Notes: a model not told the origin generated them from the letters alone. Counted from the stretch's first letter, positions 16,297 through 26,990 are shown. The stretch is 64,000 nt of DNA from Hyphomicrobiales bacterium (GCA_016125495.1 WGLQ01000014.1:124001-188000); one strand, 5' to 3'. Translations and numbers: made by a program.

Positions 16297-18717
16297 ATGA
16301 AAACCCATGCCCAGGCAGTGGTCATCGGAGGCGGCCTCATCGGCTGCAGCATCGCCTACCACCTCACCAAACTCGGCTGGCGTGACGTGGTGCTGCTCGA
16401 GCGCTCGGAACTGACCTCTGGCTCGACCTGGCACGCGGCCGCGAACCTGCACGGACTTCACGACAACAGCAACGTCACGCGGCTGCAGTACTACACCATG
16501 AAGCTCTACAAGCAGCTCGAAGCCGAGACCGGCCAGGGCTGCGGCGTCTTCCAGCCCGGCGCCATCTATGTCGCGCGCACCAAGGAGCGCGTGCACCAGC
16601 TCCGCATCCAGGCCGCCAAGGCGCGCTATTTCGGCTTCGGTTTCCACGAGATCACCGTCGCCGAGGCCAAGGAGATGCATCCGCTCGTCAATTTCGACGG
16701 CATCGGCTGCGTCATGCTGGAAGTCGACGGCGGCAACGTCGACCCGTCCGGCGTCACCCATGCCTATGCGCAGGGCGCGCGCATGAATGGGGCGGAAATT
16801 CACCGCTTCACGCCGGTGACGGCGACCACTCAGCGCGCCGACGGCGGCTGGGACGTCACCACGACCAAGGGCGTCATCCATGCCGACGTGGTGGTCAACG
16901 CGGCCGGCCTCTGGGCGCGCGAGGTCGCCAAGCTCGCGGGCTTCGAATTGCCGCTGATGACGATGGAGCACCAGTATTTCGTCACCGAGACGATCCCCGA
17001 GATCGCCGCGATGGGGCGCCGGCTGCCGAACGTCTCGGACCGTGACGGAGAGTATTATCTCCGCCAGGAAGGGCTCGGCCTCCTTTGCGGGGCCTATGAG
17101 AAGGATGGCCGCTTCTGGGCCGAGGAGGGCACACCGCTCGACTTCGGCCACGAACTCTTTCCAGACGATCTCGACCGCATCAGCGACAACGTGATGCGGG
17201 CCTGCGAGAGGGTGCCGGCGCTCGCGACGGCCGGCATCAAGCGCGTCATCAACGGACCGATGATCTGGTCGCCGGATTCGGCCGCGCTGTTCGGGCCGGT
17301 CCCGGAACTCAGGAACTACTACTGCTGCAACGGCATCATCCCGGGCTTCAGCCAGTCCGGTGGACTCGGCATGCTGCTCGCCCAGTGGATCATCCAGGGC
17401 GAACCGGAGATGGATCTCTTTCCCTGGGACCTCGCACGCTACGGGACGTGGGCGAGCAAGCCCTTCGCCAAGGCCCGCGCCTTCGACTGCTACACGCACC
17501 GCTTCAAGATCCACTTTCCCTACGAGGAACGCGAGGCGGGCCGACCGGTGCGCACGCGCCCGGCCTACGAACTGCAGAAGTCGATGGGTGCCGTCTTCGG
17601 CCTCAACTATGGCTGGGAGCATCCGCTCTGGTTCGCGCCCGAGGGCATGGAACCGGTCGAGACCTATGGCTTCGAGCGCCAGAACTGGTTCGAGCCCGTG
17701 CGTCAGGAGTGCCTCGCGCTGCGCGGCGGCGTCGGCATCATCGATACCTCCAACTTCGCGAAGTACGAGGTCGAGGGACCGGGAGCCGCAGCCTGGCTCG
17801 ACCGCGTCGTCGCCAACAAGGTGCCGACCGGCGTCGGGCGCACGTGCCTCACGCCCCTCCTCGGCCTGCGAGGTGGCATCGCCGGCGACTTCACGGTGAC
17901 CAAGCTCGGCGAGGACCATTTCATGATGATCGGCTCGGGCATGGCCGAGCGATATCATAAGCGCTTCTTCGACATGATCGAGCGGCCCGCCGGGGTCGAG
18001 TTCACGTCGCGCACCGTCGATTGGGTCGGCGTGAACGTCGCCGGCCCGCGCTCGCGCGAGTTGCTGCAGCGCCTGACCAATGCCGATCTCTCCAACGACG
18101 GCTTTCCCTTCATGCAGTCGCGCCGGATCACGGTGGCGGGCGTCGAGGCTATTGCGCTGCGTGTTTCGTTCACTGGCGATCTCGGCTGGGAACTCTACGT
18201 GCCGCAGGAACAGCAGACGACGCTTTACGGCGCGCTGCTCGAGGCCGGGCGCGATCTCGGCGCCAAACCGGTCGGCGGACGGGCCCTGCTCTCGCTCCGT
18301 GTCGAAAAGGGCTACGGAAGCTGGGGGCGGGAGTATTCGCCGGAGTACTGGCCGCAGGAGGTCGGTCTCGACCGGCTCGTCAAGCTCGAGAAGCCCGAAT
18401 TCCTCGGTCGCGAGGCCTACCTGGATCTCAAGGACAAACCGGCGCGCGAGAAGCTCGTCGTGCTCGAGGTCGCGGCCACGACGGCGGATGCGGTCGGCGG
18501 TGAACCCGTGTTCGCCAAGGACGGGACCGCGATCGGGCGCATCACCTCCGGCGCCTACGGCTATCACGTCGGCAAGTCGCTGGCGCTGGCCTTCATCAAG
18601 AGCGAGCACGTGCGGCCGGGCGCGCACTTCGATGCCGCCATCATCGGTGTCCCGCACGATGCGCGCCTGCTCGATGGGCCCGCGTTCGACCCGACCGGAG
18701 CGCGTCTGCGCGCCTGA
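16297..18717 (+). CDS. FAD-dependent oxidoreductase with GcvT domain (dimethylglycine/sarcosine dehydrogenase-like)
   Basis: An 806-residue two-part enzyme. The N-terminal half is a DAO-type FAD oxidoreductase with VVIGGGLIGCSIAYHLTKLGW and the flavin-linkage region SGSTWHAAANLHGL. The C-terminal half (about residue 430 on) is a GcvT-like folate-binding domain with GVGIIDTSNFAKYEVEGPGA and FTGDLGWELYVPQEQ. This layout is that of dimethylglycine and sarcosine dehydrogenases, which oxidise an N-methyl group and pass it to tetrahydrofolate. It follows the MttB-like gene by 123 bases, suggesting sequential demethylation of a methylated amine. Substrate not determinable from sequence. Confidence 0.92.
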   Translation: MKTHAQAVVIGGGLIGCSIAYHLTKLGWRDVVLLERSELTSGSTWHAAANLHGLHDNSNVTRLQYYTMKLYKQLEAETGQGCGVFQPGAIYVARTKERVHQLRIQAAKARYFGFGFHEITVAEAKEMHPLVNFDGIGCVMLEVDGGNVDPSGVTHAYAQGARMNGAEIHRFTPVTATTQRADGGWDVTTTKGVIHADVVVNAAGLWAREVAKLAGFELPLMTMEHQYFVTETIPEIAAMGRRLPNVSDRDGEYYLRQEGLGLLCGAYEKDGRFWAEEGTPLDFGHELFPDDLDRISDNVMRACERVPALATAGIKRVINGPMIWSPDSAALFGPVPELRNYYCCNGIIPGFSQSGGLGMLLAQWIIQGEPEMDLFPWDLARYGTWASKPFAKARAFDCYTHRFKIHFPYEEREAGRPVRTRPAYELQKSMGAVFGLNYGWEHPLWFAPEGMEPVETYGFERQNWFEPVRQECLALRGGVGIIDTSNFAKYEVEGPGAAAWLDRVVANKVPTGVGRTCLTPLLGLRGGIAGDFTVTKLGEDHFMMIGSGMAERYHKRFFDMIERPAGVEFTSRTVDWVGVNVAGPRSRELLQRLTNADLSNDGFPFMQSRRITVAGVEAIALRVSFTGDLGWELYVPQEQQTTLYGALLEAGRDLGAKPVGGRALLSLRVEKGYGSWGREYSPEYWPQEVGLDRLVKLEKPEFLGREAYLDLKDKPAREKLVVLEVAATTADAVGGEPVFAKDGTAIGRITSGAYGYHVGKSLALAFIKSEHVRPGAHFDAAIIGVPHDARLLDGPAFDPTGARLRA

Positions 18718-18959
18718 ATGGCGGACCCTGGCACGGCTCCAACGAGCACACTGCCGTCACCCTCTTGGGGCGAGGACGCCAGCCGTCAGGTTGGCGTCCG
18801 TCAATGGCCGCACAATCTTGCTGCAAAACTGCCTCAGGTTCACCAAGAAACTCTTCGTGAACGCTCAACAACTTGATTCGGCGTCTAAAACCTCCATTAA
18901 TCACGGTGAGCTAGATAAGGCGCTCCTCGTCTTGCCGCCGGAACCTGCGGAGTGTGATC

Positions 18960-20357
18960 GTGAAGCCATTGAAATACAGTCATTCTGTTTGGAGCAGCAG
19001 CGCCCCGCGCGAACGACTCGCCGTCGTCGTCGCGGCCGTTCTGGCCTTGGGCACTGTGACAATTGCGTCGGCACCGGCCGAAGCCGCCAAGAAACGCACC
19101 GGGACGACGAGTGCGTCGGCGCCGGTGAAGCTGGCACTCGCGCCTTTGCCCAACCGGGTCAGCCGTCCGGAAGCGAACGAGCGCGATCCGGTCCTCGTCG
19201 TGATCTCGATTTCCGAGCAGCGGCTGGCGGTCTATCGCGGCGGCGTGCAGATCGCGACGTCGCGGGTCTCGACCGGACGAAAGGGCTTTGCGACCCCGAC
19301 CGGCATTTTCAGCATCCTGCAGAAGCGCCCGCAGCACTACTCGAACATCTACCGTGGCGCCTCGATGCCGTTCATGCAGCGGGTCACCTGGTCGGGCGTC
19401 GCGATGCACGCCGGCAACCTGCCCGGATATCCCGCCTCGCACGGCTGCATCCGGCTGCCCTATGCCTTCTCCAAGCAGCTCTTCGGCATGACCAGCATGA
19501 ACGGTCACGTCGTGATCACGCGCCAAGGGCTCGCGAGCGTCAAGCCGCACAACCTCACGGGCGTCGAGGTCTTCAATCCGTCCTCGCTGGAGGCAATCGC
19601 GAGCAACGATCAACCCGGCGAGTCGACCTCGGGTGAAGTCGTGCTGACCAGCGCCCAAGGCGTGGCCTCGACCGACATCGCCAAGGCAACGGGTGAAACG
19701 CCCGAGGCGGGCATGGCCTCGTTCGGCGACATCGAGATGATGTTCGACCGCGCGGACCGGCTGGAGAGCTATTCGGACAAGCCGTTGCGCATTCTCGTGA
19801 CGCGGCGCGGCATCACCAATCGCAACAGTGAAGTCCAGGAGATGCTCACCGAGGCCGGCTTCGACACCGGTGGCATCGACGGCGCACTCGGCAAGAAGTC
19901 TGTGGCGGCCATCAAGGACTTCGAAACGGCGCACGCCATGCCGGTCACCGGCACGGTCAGCGATCAGCTGGTTGCCAAGTTGCGCGAGGTGACGCGGCGC
20001 CCGGCTCCCGCCAACGCCCACATTATCGTCCGTCAGGGCTACAAGAACATCCTCGACGTACCGGTGACGATCAAGGATTGGGACAAGCCCCTCGGCACGC
20101 ACCTCTATCTGTCCATGCATTTCTCGAGCGGCCAGCAGTCTGCACGCTGGACGGCCCTGAGCACCGACCCGACGACCGATTTCGGCTCGAGGACAGCGAG
20201 TTCCCCGGCCGAAGCCCTCGATCGGATCGATATGCCCGAGTTCGTGCGCAACTTCATCGCCGACCGGATGCATCCCGGCTCGTCGCTGATCATCGCCGAC
20301 AACGGGCACAGCTACGACACCAGCAAGTTCACGGACTTCATCGTCCGCACGCGCTGA
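18960..20357 (+). CDS. L,D-transpeptidase (YkuD) family protein with peptidoglycan-binding domain
   Basis: A 465-residue exported cell-wall enzyme. The N-terminus has a signal segment (RLAVVVAAVLALGTVTIASAPAEA). The YkuD catalytic domain has VLVVISISEQRLAVYRGG, the MHAGNLPGYPASHGCIRLP motif with catalytic His/Cys near residue 160, and forms 3-3 cross-links or anchors proteins. A peptidoglycan-binding-like region follows (about 270–335: VQEMLTEAGFDTGGIDGALGKKSVAAIKDFE). The C-terminal ~120 residues are unlike either domain. I prefer the GTG at 18960, seven bases after GGAG, over the GTG at 18954. A good terminator follows at 20383. Confidence 0.92.
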   Translation: MKPLKYSHSVWSSSAPRERLAVVVAAVLALGTVTIASAPAEAAKKRTGTTSASAPVKLALAPLPNRVSRPEANERDPVLVVISISEQRLAVYRGGVQIATSRVSTGRKGFATPTGIFSILQKRPQHYSNIYRGASMPFMQRVTWSGVAMHAGNLPGYPASHGCIRLPYAFSKQLFGMTSMNGHVVITRQGLASVKPHNLTGVEVFNPSSLEAIASNDQPGESTSGEVVLTSAQGVASTDIAKATGETPEAGMASFGDIEMMFDRADRLESYSDKPLRILVTRRGITNRNSEVQEMLTEAGFDTGGIDGALGKKSVAAIKDFETAHAMPVTGTVSDQLVAKLREVTRRPAPANAHIIVRQGYKNILDVPVTIKDWDKPLGTHLYLSMHFSSGQQSARWTALSTDPTTDFGSRTASSPAEALDRIDMPEFVRNFIADRMHPGSSLIIADNGHSYDTSKFTDFIVRTR

Positions 20358-20382
20358 ACGGAGCCCTAACTTCCGAGCATCG

Positions 20383-20422
20383 AGGCCCCCGGACGGCAAC
20401 GTCCCGGGGGCCTTCGTTTTTT
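20383..20422 (+). terminator. Rho-independent terminator after the L,D-transpeptidase gene
   Basis: A GC-rich stem, AGGCCCCCGG-AC paired with GTCCCGGGGGCCT with one bulge, is followed within two bases by CGTTTTTT. It lies 25 bases after the stop. This is the clearest intrinsic terminator in the window. Confidence 0.85.
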
Positions 20423-20599
20423 CCGAACTCCGTCCCGCACACGTCACCATTTGGCACGGGACTGATTTTCCGCCAGCGCGCGACCATGCGTCAGGCACTT
20501 GGCGATGACGGTGGAGACCCCTTACAGTCTTGCGTCCGGCCCGAACCGTCGGCCAGCCGGCCCACCCTCTCTCGGGGCTCCCGCAACATCGAGGCTTCC

Positions 20600-21535
20600 A
20601 TGTCCGTCAACCCGTCTTCGCCACACGCCCTGCCGCGCCGCGATCTCATCGGCTACGGCCCCAACCCGCCCCAGGCCCGCTGGCCGAACGGAGCCCGGAT
20701 CGCCATCAACTTCTGCATCAACTACGAGGAGGGCGGCGAACTCTGCGTGCTCGCCGGCGACGACCGCTCGGAGGTGCGCCTTTCCGACGTCGCGGTCGAG
20801 ACGCGCATCGGGCGGCGCGATCTCAACATCGAGTCGAGCTACGAATACGGCTCGCGCGTCGGTTACTGGCGCATCATCAAGGCTTTCACCTCGCGCGGGC
20901 TGCCGGCGACGGTCAACCTCGTCGGGCTTGCCGGGGAGGCCAATCCCCATGCCCTCGAAGCGATGGTGGAAGCCGGCTTCGACCTCCAGCCGCACGGCTG
21001 GCGCTGGATCGACTACGACACGGTGCCGGAAGACCAGGAGCGCGAGATGATCGCCCGCTCGATCGAGCAGGTGGTCCGCCTCACGGGCGAAAAACCGCTC
21101 GGCTATTATGCGGGCCTGCCCTCCATGAATACCCGCCGGATCGTCGCCGAGCACGACTGCTTCCTCTACGACAGCGACGTCTACAACGACGATCTGCCGC
21201 ATTGGAACAACGACTTCGGCCGGCCGATCCTGCTCATCCCCTATTCCCTCGACACCAATGACAGCCGCTTCGGGCGTGGCGAGCGCTGCTATCAGGTGGC
21301 CGAGGAGTTCTTCACCTACCTGCAGGACAGCTTCGACGTGCTCTACGACGAGGGCGAGGAGGCCCCCCGCATGATGACCATCGGGTTGCATGCGCGCCTG
21401 CTCGGGCGCCCGGGGCGCATCGTCGCGCTGCACCGCATCCTCGACTACATGATGGCACACGACGACGTCTGGATCACGCGGCGGTGCGACATCGCGCGCC
21501 ATTGGGCGGCGGAGCATCCCTTCACGGGTGCTTGA
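20600..21535 (+). CDS. puuE: PuuE-type polysaccharide deacetylase / allantoinase family protein
   Basis: A 311-residue member of the NodB-like deacetylase superfamily. The whole length follows the PuuE pattern: RRDLIGYGPNPPQARWPNGARIAINF, NYEEGGE, ESSYEYGSRVGYWRI, HGWRWIDYDTVPEDQEREMI, GYYAGLPSMNTRRIV, YDSDVYNDDLPHW, IPYSLDTNDSRF and GLHARLLGRPGRI. PuuE is a cofactor-independent allantoinase that opens the allantoin ring in purine breakdown. No other purine-catabolism gene is in the window, so a related amidohydrolase role is possible. The ATG at 20600 is weakly supported by upstream sequence but gives the family N-terminus. Confidence 0.88.
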   Translation: MSVNPSSPHALPRRDLIGYGPNPPQARWPNGARIAINFCINYEEGGELCVLAGDDRSEVRLSDVAVETRIGRRDLNIESSYEYGSRVGYWRIIKAFTSRGLPATVNLVGLAGEANPHALEAMVEAGFDLQPHGWRWIDYDTVPEDQEREMIARSIEQVVRLTGEKPLGYYAGLPSMNTRRIVAEHDCFLYDSDVYNDDLPHWNNDFGRPILLIPYSLDTNDSRFGRGERCYQVAEEFFTYLQDSFDVLYDEGEEAPRMMTIGLHARLLGRPGRIVALHRILDYMMAHDDVWITRRCDIARHWAAEHPFTGA

Positions 21536-21565
21536 CGCCTTTCCCGCAAGGCAGGCAGGAGTGCG

Positions 21566-22000
21566 ATGACGAGAACGGTGTCGATGTTGGGAAATCTGAC
21601 GATGCGAGCGGTGCTGGGCGCTGGCCTCCCGCTCACGGCAATGATCCTTTACGCTGGAGCGGCGCAGGCAAGTGGCAGCGTCACCTTCCAGGAGGTCGCG
21701 CGACTCATCGCCAAGAACCCGGCGCTCGAGCGCGAGGTGCGCCAGCACATCGAAGCAACGCAGCTTGGTTACGAGGCGATCGTGTGCGACGGGACCCGGC
21801 TCGGGCGGCACTGGGTACATCTAGGAGGTCGGCGCATCGCACCCTACACCTGCACGCTCGGGGATCGGTTGCTGAACCTGGAGGCCGATGCGGTCTATGT
21901 CGACGCCGCCGGCACCGTGCTCGATGACCCGGGCGAGCGGCCGGCCCGCGCCGTGGTTGTCGAGGAATACAATCCGCGCGGCGCTTGGGCGCCCCGCTGA
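21566..22000 (+). CDS. Small exported protein of unknown function
   Basis: A 144-residue protein. A signal segment runs over about residues 13–36 (RAVLGAGLPLTAMILYAGAAQA), so it is probably periplasmic. The mature part is about 108 residues, with two cysteines (IVCDGT, YTCTLGD) that may form a disulfide. The middle contains QLGYEAIVCDGTRLGRHWVHLGG. I do not recognise the family. The ATG has GGAG six bases upstream and follows the PuuE-type gene by 30 bases, so the two may be co-transcribed. Confidence 0.7.
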   Translation: MTRTVSMLGNLTMRAVLGAGLPLTAMILYAGAAQASGSVTFQEVARLIAKNPALEREVRQHIEATQLGYEAIVCDGTRLGRHWVHLGGRRIAPYTCTLGDRLLNLEADAVYVDAAGTVLDDPGERPARAVVVEEYNPRGAWAPR

Positions 22001-22268
22001 CAGGGCCAACCGGATCGTCCGCCCCGGGAAAAGCGGCTGGCGGCACGACCGAGGCCAGCCCAGGAGAACCGGCCAAGGTCAGGATCGCGGCATGCCAAGG
22101 CGCGGCCCTGACCGCCCTGGCTGGTGCCACGCATCGCCTCTGTGTTTCCGGCAGCGAGAGCGGCGGGCGGGCAATTCCAACGCCCAGAGGCGCCGGAGTG
22201 CCCGCCTGGTTCCGCTCCCGAGGCGGCGCGTCCCATTCCCATGGGGCAGCGGTCGGGCGTTCCCGCTC

Positions 22269-25133
22269 CTACTCGGCCGCCTCGGCATAATCCTCCAGCG
22301 GCGGGCACGAGCAGACGAGGTGCCGGTCGCCATAGACGTTGTCGACCCGGTTGACGGGCGACCAGTACTTGTCGACGCGGAAGGCGCCGGGCGGAAAGCA
22401 CGCCGCCTCGCGCGTATAGGGCCGGCCCCACTCGCCGATCAGGTCCTCGACCGTATGGGGAGCATTTTTCAGGGCATTGTTTTCCCTATCCATCTCACCC
22501 CGCTCGATCGCCGTGATCTCGGCCCGGATCGCCAGCATGGCGTCACAGAAGCGGTCGAGTTCGGCCTTCGTCTCGCTCTCCGTCGGCTCGATCATCAGCG
22601 TACCCGGCACCGGCCAGCTCATGGTCGGGGCATGGAAGCCGCAGTCGATCAGCCGCTTTGCGATATCCTCCACCTCGATCCCGGCGCTCTCCTTGAACGG
22701 ACGGACATCGACGATGCACTCGTGGGCAACGCGCCCTTTGGCGGAGGAATAGAGCACGTCGTAGGCCCCCGACAGCCGTCGGGCGATGTAGTTGGCGTTG
22801 AGGATGGCGACACGCGTTGCCTGCGTCAGCCCGTCGCCGCCCATCATCAGGCAGTAGCTCCAGGAGATCGGCAGGATCGAAGCTGAGCCATAATGCGCCG
22901 CCGAGACCGGCCCAACGACATTGTCTTCCAGCGGATGGCCGGGAAGATAGGGCGCAAGGTGCGCCTTAACCCCGATCGGCCCCATGCCGGGCCCGCCCCC
23001 GCCATGCGGAATGCAGAACGTCTTGTGCAGGTTGAGGTGGCTGACGTCGGCACCGAAGTCGCCCGGCCGCGCGAGGCCGACGAGCGCATTGAGGTTCGCG
23101 CCATCGAGATAGACCTGGCCACCGTTGGCATGGGTGATCTCGGCGAGTTCGCGCACGCCCTCCTCGAAGACGCCGTGCGTCGACGGGTACGTGATCATGC
23201 AGGCCGACAGCCGGCTCGCATGTTTTTCCGCCTTGGCGCGGAAGTCCTCGATGTCGATGTCGCCATTCTCACGCACCTTGACGACGACGACCTGCATGCC
23301 GGCCATCTGGGCGGAGGCAGGGTTCGTGCCGTGCGCCGAGGTCGGTATGAGGCAGACGTCGCGGTGGCCCTCACCGCGCGCGCGGTGGTAAGCGCGGATG
23401 GTGAGCAGCCCGGCATACTCTCCCTGCGCGCCCGAGTTCGGCTGCATGGAGATCGCATCGTAGCCGGTGATCTGACAGAGCTTGGCCGAGAGATCGGCAA
23501 CGAGTTCGTGGTAGCCCTCGGCCTGGTCGTGCGGAGCGTAAGGGTGAAGCTCGGCGAATTCCGGCCAGGTGATCGGCAGCATCTCGGCGGTCGCATTGAG
23601 CTTCATGGTGCACGAGCCGAGCGGGATCATCGAGCGGTCGAGCGCCAGATCGCGGTCGGCGAGGCGACGCATGTAGCGCGTCATTTCCGATTCCGCGCGG
23701 TTCATGTGGAAGATGGGGTGTGTCAGATAGGCGCTCGTGCGCAGCAGATTCCCCGGCAGCCGATAGGGCGGATATTCGTCCGAATAGACGAGATCGAAAC
23801 CGCCGAAGGCGCACCAGACGGCCTCGACCGTCTCGGGGCGCGTGCGCTCGTCGACAGTGATACCGATGTGATGCTCGCCGACGCGGCGGAAATTCACGCC
23901 GTTGTCGACGCCGTTCTTCAGGATGAGGCCCTGATAGGGACCCACCTCGACGGTGATGGTGTCGAAGAAGGCTTCGGGCGCGATCTTGAAGCCGAGGCTT
24001 TCGAGACCGGCGGCGATGCGGGCGGCCTTGCGGTGAACGCGCTCGGCGATCGCCTTGAGACCGCGGGGGCCGTGATAGACCGCGTACATGCCGGCGATGA
24101 CGGCGAGCAGCACCTGCGCGGTGCAGATGTTGGAGGTCGCCTTCTCGCGGCGGATGTGTTGCTCGCGGGTCTGCAGCGCGAGGCGGTAAGCCTTGTTGCC
24201 GCGCGCATCGATGGAGACACCGACGAGGCGGCCGGGCATGGCGCGCTTGTGGGCATCGCGCGTCGACATGTAAGCGGCGTGCGGGCCGCCATAGCCCATC
24301 GGAACGCCGAAGCGCTGCATCGAGCCGACGCAAATGTCCGCGCCCATCTCCCCCGGCGGCTTGAGGAGGCAGAGCGCGAGCGGATCGGCGGCAACGACTG
24401 CGAGCGCGCCGGCTGCGTGCAGGCCGGCAATGAGGGACGAGAAATCGTGGAACCGTCCCTCGACGCCCGGATACTGGAAGATGGCACCGAAGACGGACGT
24501 CGGCTCGAGATCGGTGAAGGGGTCGCCGACGCGGACCTCGATGCCGAGCGGCTCGGCGCGCGTGCGCAGCACCGCGATCGTCTGCGGCAGGCACTGGTGA
24601 TCGACGAAGAACACCTGCGACTTGGACTTGGCCTGGCGCTCGGCCATGGTCATGGCCTCGGCGGCGGCGGTCGCCTCATCGAGCAGCGAGGCGTTGGCGA
24701 TGTCCATGCCGGTCAGGTCGCAAACGAGGGTCTGATAGTTCAGCAGCGCCTCGAGGCGGCCCTGGCTGATCTCGGGCTGGTACGGGGTGTAGGCGGTGTA
24801 CCAGGCCGGATTCTCGAGGATGTTGCGCTGGATGGCCGGCGGCGTGATGGTGCCGTGATAGCCTTGCCCGATGAGCGAAGTGAGCTTGCGGTTGCGGTTG
24901 GCGGTCTCGCGCAGCCGATCGAGCGCGCCACGCTCGGAGAGCGGTTTTTCGAAGGCCAGCGGCTGCTTCTGGCGAATGGCGGATGGCACCGTCTCGTCGA
25001 TCAGCGCCTCGAGACTTGGGGCGCCGACAATTCGGAGCATATCCTCCATCTCTGCGGTGGAGGGGCCGATGTGGCGACGGTTGGCGAAGTCGTAGGGCTC
25101 GTAGCGCGGCTCGCTGCTCATACTCGTCTTCAT
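22269..25133 (-). CDS. gcvP: Glycine dehydrogenase (decarboxylating), P protein
   Basis: A 954-residue PLP enzyme, the decarboxylating subunit of the glycine cleavage system. It is the fused N+C form. The PLP-binding lysine region [18 protein letters not shown] is intact, as are [18 protein letters not shown] and the N-terminal [18 protein letters not shown]. Full length matches the family (about 950–970). Its ATG overlaps the gcvH stop codon by ATGA, so translation is coupled. Third gene of the gcvT-gcvH-gcvP operon under the glycine riboswitch at ~26740–26902. Confidence 0.98.
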   Translation of the reverse strand: MKTSMSSEPRYEPYDFANRRHIGPSTAEMEDMLRIVGAPSLEALIDETVPSAIRQKQPLAFEKPLSERGALDRLRETANRNRKLTSLIGQGYHGTITPPAIQRNILENPAWYTAYTPYQPEISQGRLEALLNYQTLVCDLTGMDIANASLLDEATAAAEAMTMAERQAKSKSQVFFVDHQCLPQTIAVLRTRAEPLGIEVRVGDPFTDLEPTSVFGAIFQYPGVEGRFHDFSSLIAGLHAAGALAVVAADPLALCLLKPPGEMGADICVGSMQRFGVPMGYGGPHAAYMSTRDAHKRAMPGRLVGVSIDARGNKAYRLALQTREQHIRREKATSNICTAQVLLAVIAGMYAVYHGPRGLKAIAERVHRKAARIAAGLESLGFKIAPEAFFDTITVEVGPYQGLILKNGVDNGVNFRRVGEHHIGITVDERTRPETVEAVWCAFGGFDLVYSDEYPPYRLPGNLLRTSAYLTHPIFHMNRAESEMTRYMRRLADRDLALDRSMIPLGSCTMKLNATAEMLPITWPEFAELHPYAPHDQAEGYHELVADLSAKLCQITGYDAISMQPNSGAQGEYAGLLTIRAYHRARGEGHRDVCLIPTSAHGTNPASAQMAGMQVVVVKVRENGDIDIEDFRAKAEKHASRLSACMITYPSTHGVFEEGVRELAEITHANGGQVYLDGANLNALVGLARPGDFGADVSHLNLHKTFCIPHGGGGPGMGPIGVKAHLAPYLPGHPLEDNVVGPVSAAHYGSASILPISWSYCLMMGGDGLTQATRVAILNANYIARRLSGAYDVLYSSAKGRVAHECIVDVRPFKESAGIEVEDIAKRLIDCGFHAPTMSWPVPGTLMIEPTESETKAELDRFCDAMLAIRAEITAIERGEMDRENNALKNAPHTVEDLIGEWGRPYTREAACFPPGAFRVDKYWSPVNRVDNVYGDRHLVCSCPPLEDYAEAAE

Positions 25134-25492
25134 CCGATCATGTCGTTGTATTCGGTCTCGTCCATCAGTTCGTCGAGCTGCCCCTCATCGGTCAGCTTCA
25201 TCTTGAAGAACCAGCCGGCTCCGGTCGGGTCGCTGTTGACGATGGAGGGGTCCTCGACGATCGCCTTGTTCACAGAAACGATCTCGCCATCGAGAGGCGC
25301 GTAAATCTCGGAGGCCGCCTTGACGCTCTCCACGGTCGCTGCCTCGTCGCCCTGGCTGACGATGGTACCGACCTCGGGCAGCTCGACGAAAACGAGGTCT
25401 CCCAGCTCGCTGGCGGCATGAGCCGTAATGCCGACGACGGCAACCTTGCCGTCGAGGCGGACCCACTCGTGCTCCTCGGTGAACTTGATCAT
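25130..25492 (-). CDS. gcvH: Glycine cleavage system H protein
   Basis: A 120-residue lipoyl carrier that shuttles the aminomethyl group between P, T and L proteins. The lipoylation lysine lies in [15 protein letters not shown], followed by the GEIVSVN turn, as in all H proteins. Length and N-terminus ([19 protein letters not shown]) are typical. It lies 11 bases after gcvT and overlaps gcvP by four bases. The L protein is not in the window and is usually shared with other dehydrogenase complexes. Confidence 0.98.
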   Translation of the reverse strand: MIKFTEEHEWVRLDGKVAVVGITAHAASELGDLVFVELPEVGTIVSQGDEAATVESVKAASEIYAPLDGEIVSVNKAIVEDPSIVNSDPTGAGWFFKMKLTDEGQLDELMDETEYNDMIG

Positions 25493-25503
25493 TTCCTCTC
25501 TCC

Positions 25504-26646
25504 TCAGGCGCGCTTGTAATTTGGGACGACGAAGGGCAGGTCGGCGACGGTCAGCGCCAAGCGCTTGCCGCGGACTTCAGCATGAATGCGGGTGCCGGTC
25601 GCGGCTTTCTCGCTCGCCACGTACCCCATGGCGATCGGCGCCTTGAGGCTCGGACCGAAGCCGCCCGAGGTGACGTGACCGACCGGATTGCCGCCCGTCT
25701 CCGCATCGAAGAGAGGCGCGCCGCCGCGCACCGGCGCACGCCCCTCCGGCCTGAGGCCGACCCGGCGCGCCGCCGTACCCTGTTCGAGTTCCGCGAGGAT
25801 GCGGGGCGCGCCCGGAAATCCCCCGGCCCGCGCCCCGCCGGTCCGGCGCACTTTCTGGATCGCCCATCCGAGGCTCGCTGCGACCGGGGTGGTCGTCATA
25901 TCGATGTCGTTGCCATAGAGACAGAGGCCCGCTTCGAGCCGCAGTGAATCGCGCGCGCCGAGGCCGATCGGGGCGACCCCTTCGCATTCGAGGAGACGCT
26001 CGGCGAGCGCCACGACATCCCCGGCGGCAACCGAGATTTCAAATCCGTCCTCTCCCGTGTAGCCCGAGCGCGAGGCGATCGCGTCGATGCCGGCGATCTC
26101 GAGGGCGGCGACGTCCATGAAGCGCATCGCCTCCGAGCCCGGCGCCAATCCCGCCATGACGGCGCTCGCGCGCGGCCCCTGGAGCGCGATCAGCGCGCGC
26201 TCGGCGAGATGCTCGACGTCGCAGTCAGCGGCGAGTTCATTGCGCAAATGCGCCAAGTCGCCCGAAAGGCAGGCCGCATTCACCACCACGAAGTAATGGT
26301 CGCCGCGGTTGGCGAACATAAGGTCGTCGATGATGCCACCATCGGCGTTGGTCAAGAGCCCGTAGCGCTGGCGCCCAACGGCAAGGCCGAGGACGTCGAC
26401 CGGCATCAGCCGCTCGAGCGCAAGCGCGGCATCCGCCAGCCGTCCTGAACGCGGCCGGATGCGGAGCTGGCCCATGTGGCTGACGTCGAAGAGGCCGGCC
26501 GCCGCCCGCACGTGCAGATGCTCCTTGAGCACGCCCAGTGGGTACTGCACCGGCATGTCGTAGCCGGCGAACGGCACCATGCGCGCGCCGAGAGAAACGT
26601 GCAGGTCGTGGAGTGGTGTCACCCTCAGATCGTCGCCGGTCGCCAT
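25504..26646 (-). CDS. gcvT: Aminomethyltransferase (glycine cleavage system T protein)
   Basis: A 380-residue folate-dependent enzyme that releases ammonia from the aminomethyl-lipoyl intermediate and forms methylene-tetrahydrofolate. Typical segments are [33 protein letters not shown] and [13 protein letters not shown], and the C-terminal region [15 protein letters not shown]. First gene of the operon; the leader contains a tandem glycine riboswitch. It is a stand-alone T protein, separate from the GcvT-like domain of the flavoprotein at 16297. Confidence 0.97.
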   Translation of the reverse strand: MATGDDLRVTPLHDLHVSLGARMVPFAGYDMPVQYPLGVLKEHLHVRAAAGLFDVSHMGQLRIRPRSGRLADAALALERLMPVDVLGLAVGRQRYGLLTNADGGIIDDLMFANRGDHYFVVVNAACLSGDLAHLRNELAADCDVEHLAERALIALQGPRASAVMAGLAPGSEAMRFMDVAALEIAGIDAIASRSGYTGEDGFEISVAAGDVVALAERLLECEGVAPIGLGARDSLRLEAGLCLYGNDIDMTTTPVAASLGWAIQKVRRTGGARAGGFPGAPRILAELEQGTAARRVGLRPEGRAPVRGGAPLFDAETGGNPVGHVTSGGFGPSLKAPIAMGYVASEKAATGTRIHAEVRGKRLALTVADLPFVVPNYKRA

Positions 26647-26737
26647 GCATCCTCCTGGATGGTTGCAGCGACACGCAAAACGGCCTTTGGCCGTCGATGG
26701 CGCCGCCGACCACGCCGACCCGATGGGTCCGACGTGC

Positions 26738-26902
26738 GCTAGGCGCCCCCTCTGTCCCTTCGCCTGAGATAGTTATCCCGTCGGCGGGCGCTGTCGCGCC
26801 ACTCTCCAGAGTGCAGTCGATGCCCGCAGGTCCGTTTGCCTGAGAGTTTCCGGGGCGGTTGCTCCTTCGGCGCCGGCATGGCCGGTCTCTCCCAGCGGGC
26901 AG
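26738..26902 (-). promoter_or_regulatory. Tandem glycine riboswitch upstream of gcvTHP
   Basis: Read on the minus strand, the leader shows two aptamers in series. The first contains GGGAGAGACCGGC, then GCCGAAGGAGCAA and ACTCTCAGGCAAACGGACC. The second contains CTGGAGAGTGGCGC, then GCCGACGGGATAA and ATCTCAGGCGAAGGGACAG. These repeated core motifs are the hallmark of the cooperative glycine riboswitch that turns on gcv operons when glycine is high. It ends roughly 90 bases before the gcvT start. Confidence 0.95.
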
Positions 26903-26990
26903 GCGCACGTTAGTTCGGGGGGCCGCAAGCTGGCAAGGGGGGCGCGGGCGGTTTTTCAGCCCACCCACATGCATCACTGCGACCCGCCCT

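Noticed and set aside
14662-18657. A 1331-codon open frame on the minus strand opposite the MttB-like and flavoprotein genes
   Set aside because: It is antisense to two well-supported genes with family motifs and is produced by GC-rich codon bias. It has no recognisable domain.
22893-25304. An 803-codon plus-strand open frame opposite gcvP
   Set aside because: Antisense to a complete gcvP; sequence is Arg/Glu/Asp-rich with no domain and no ribosome-binding site.
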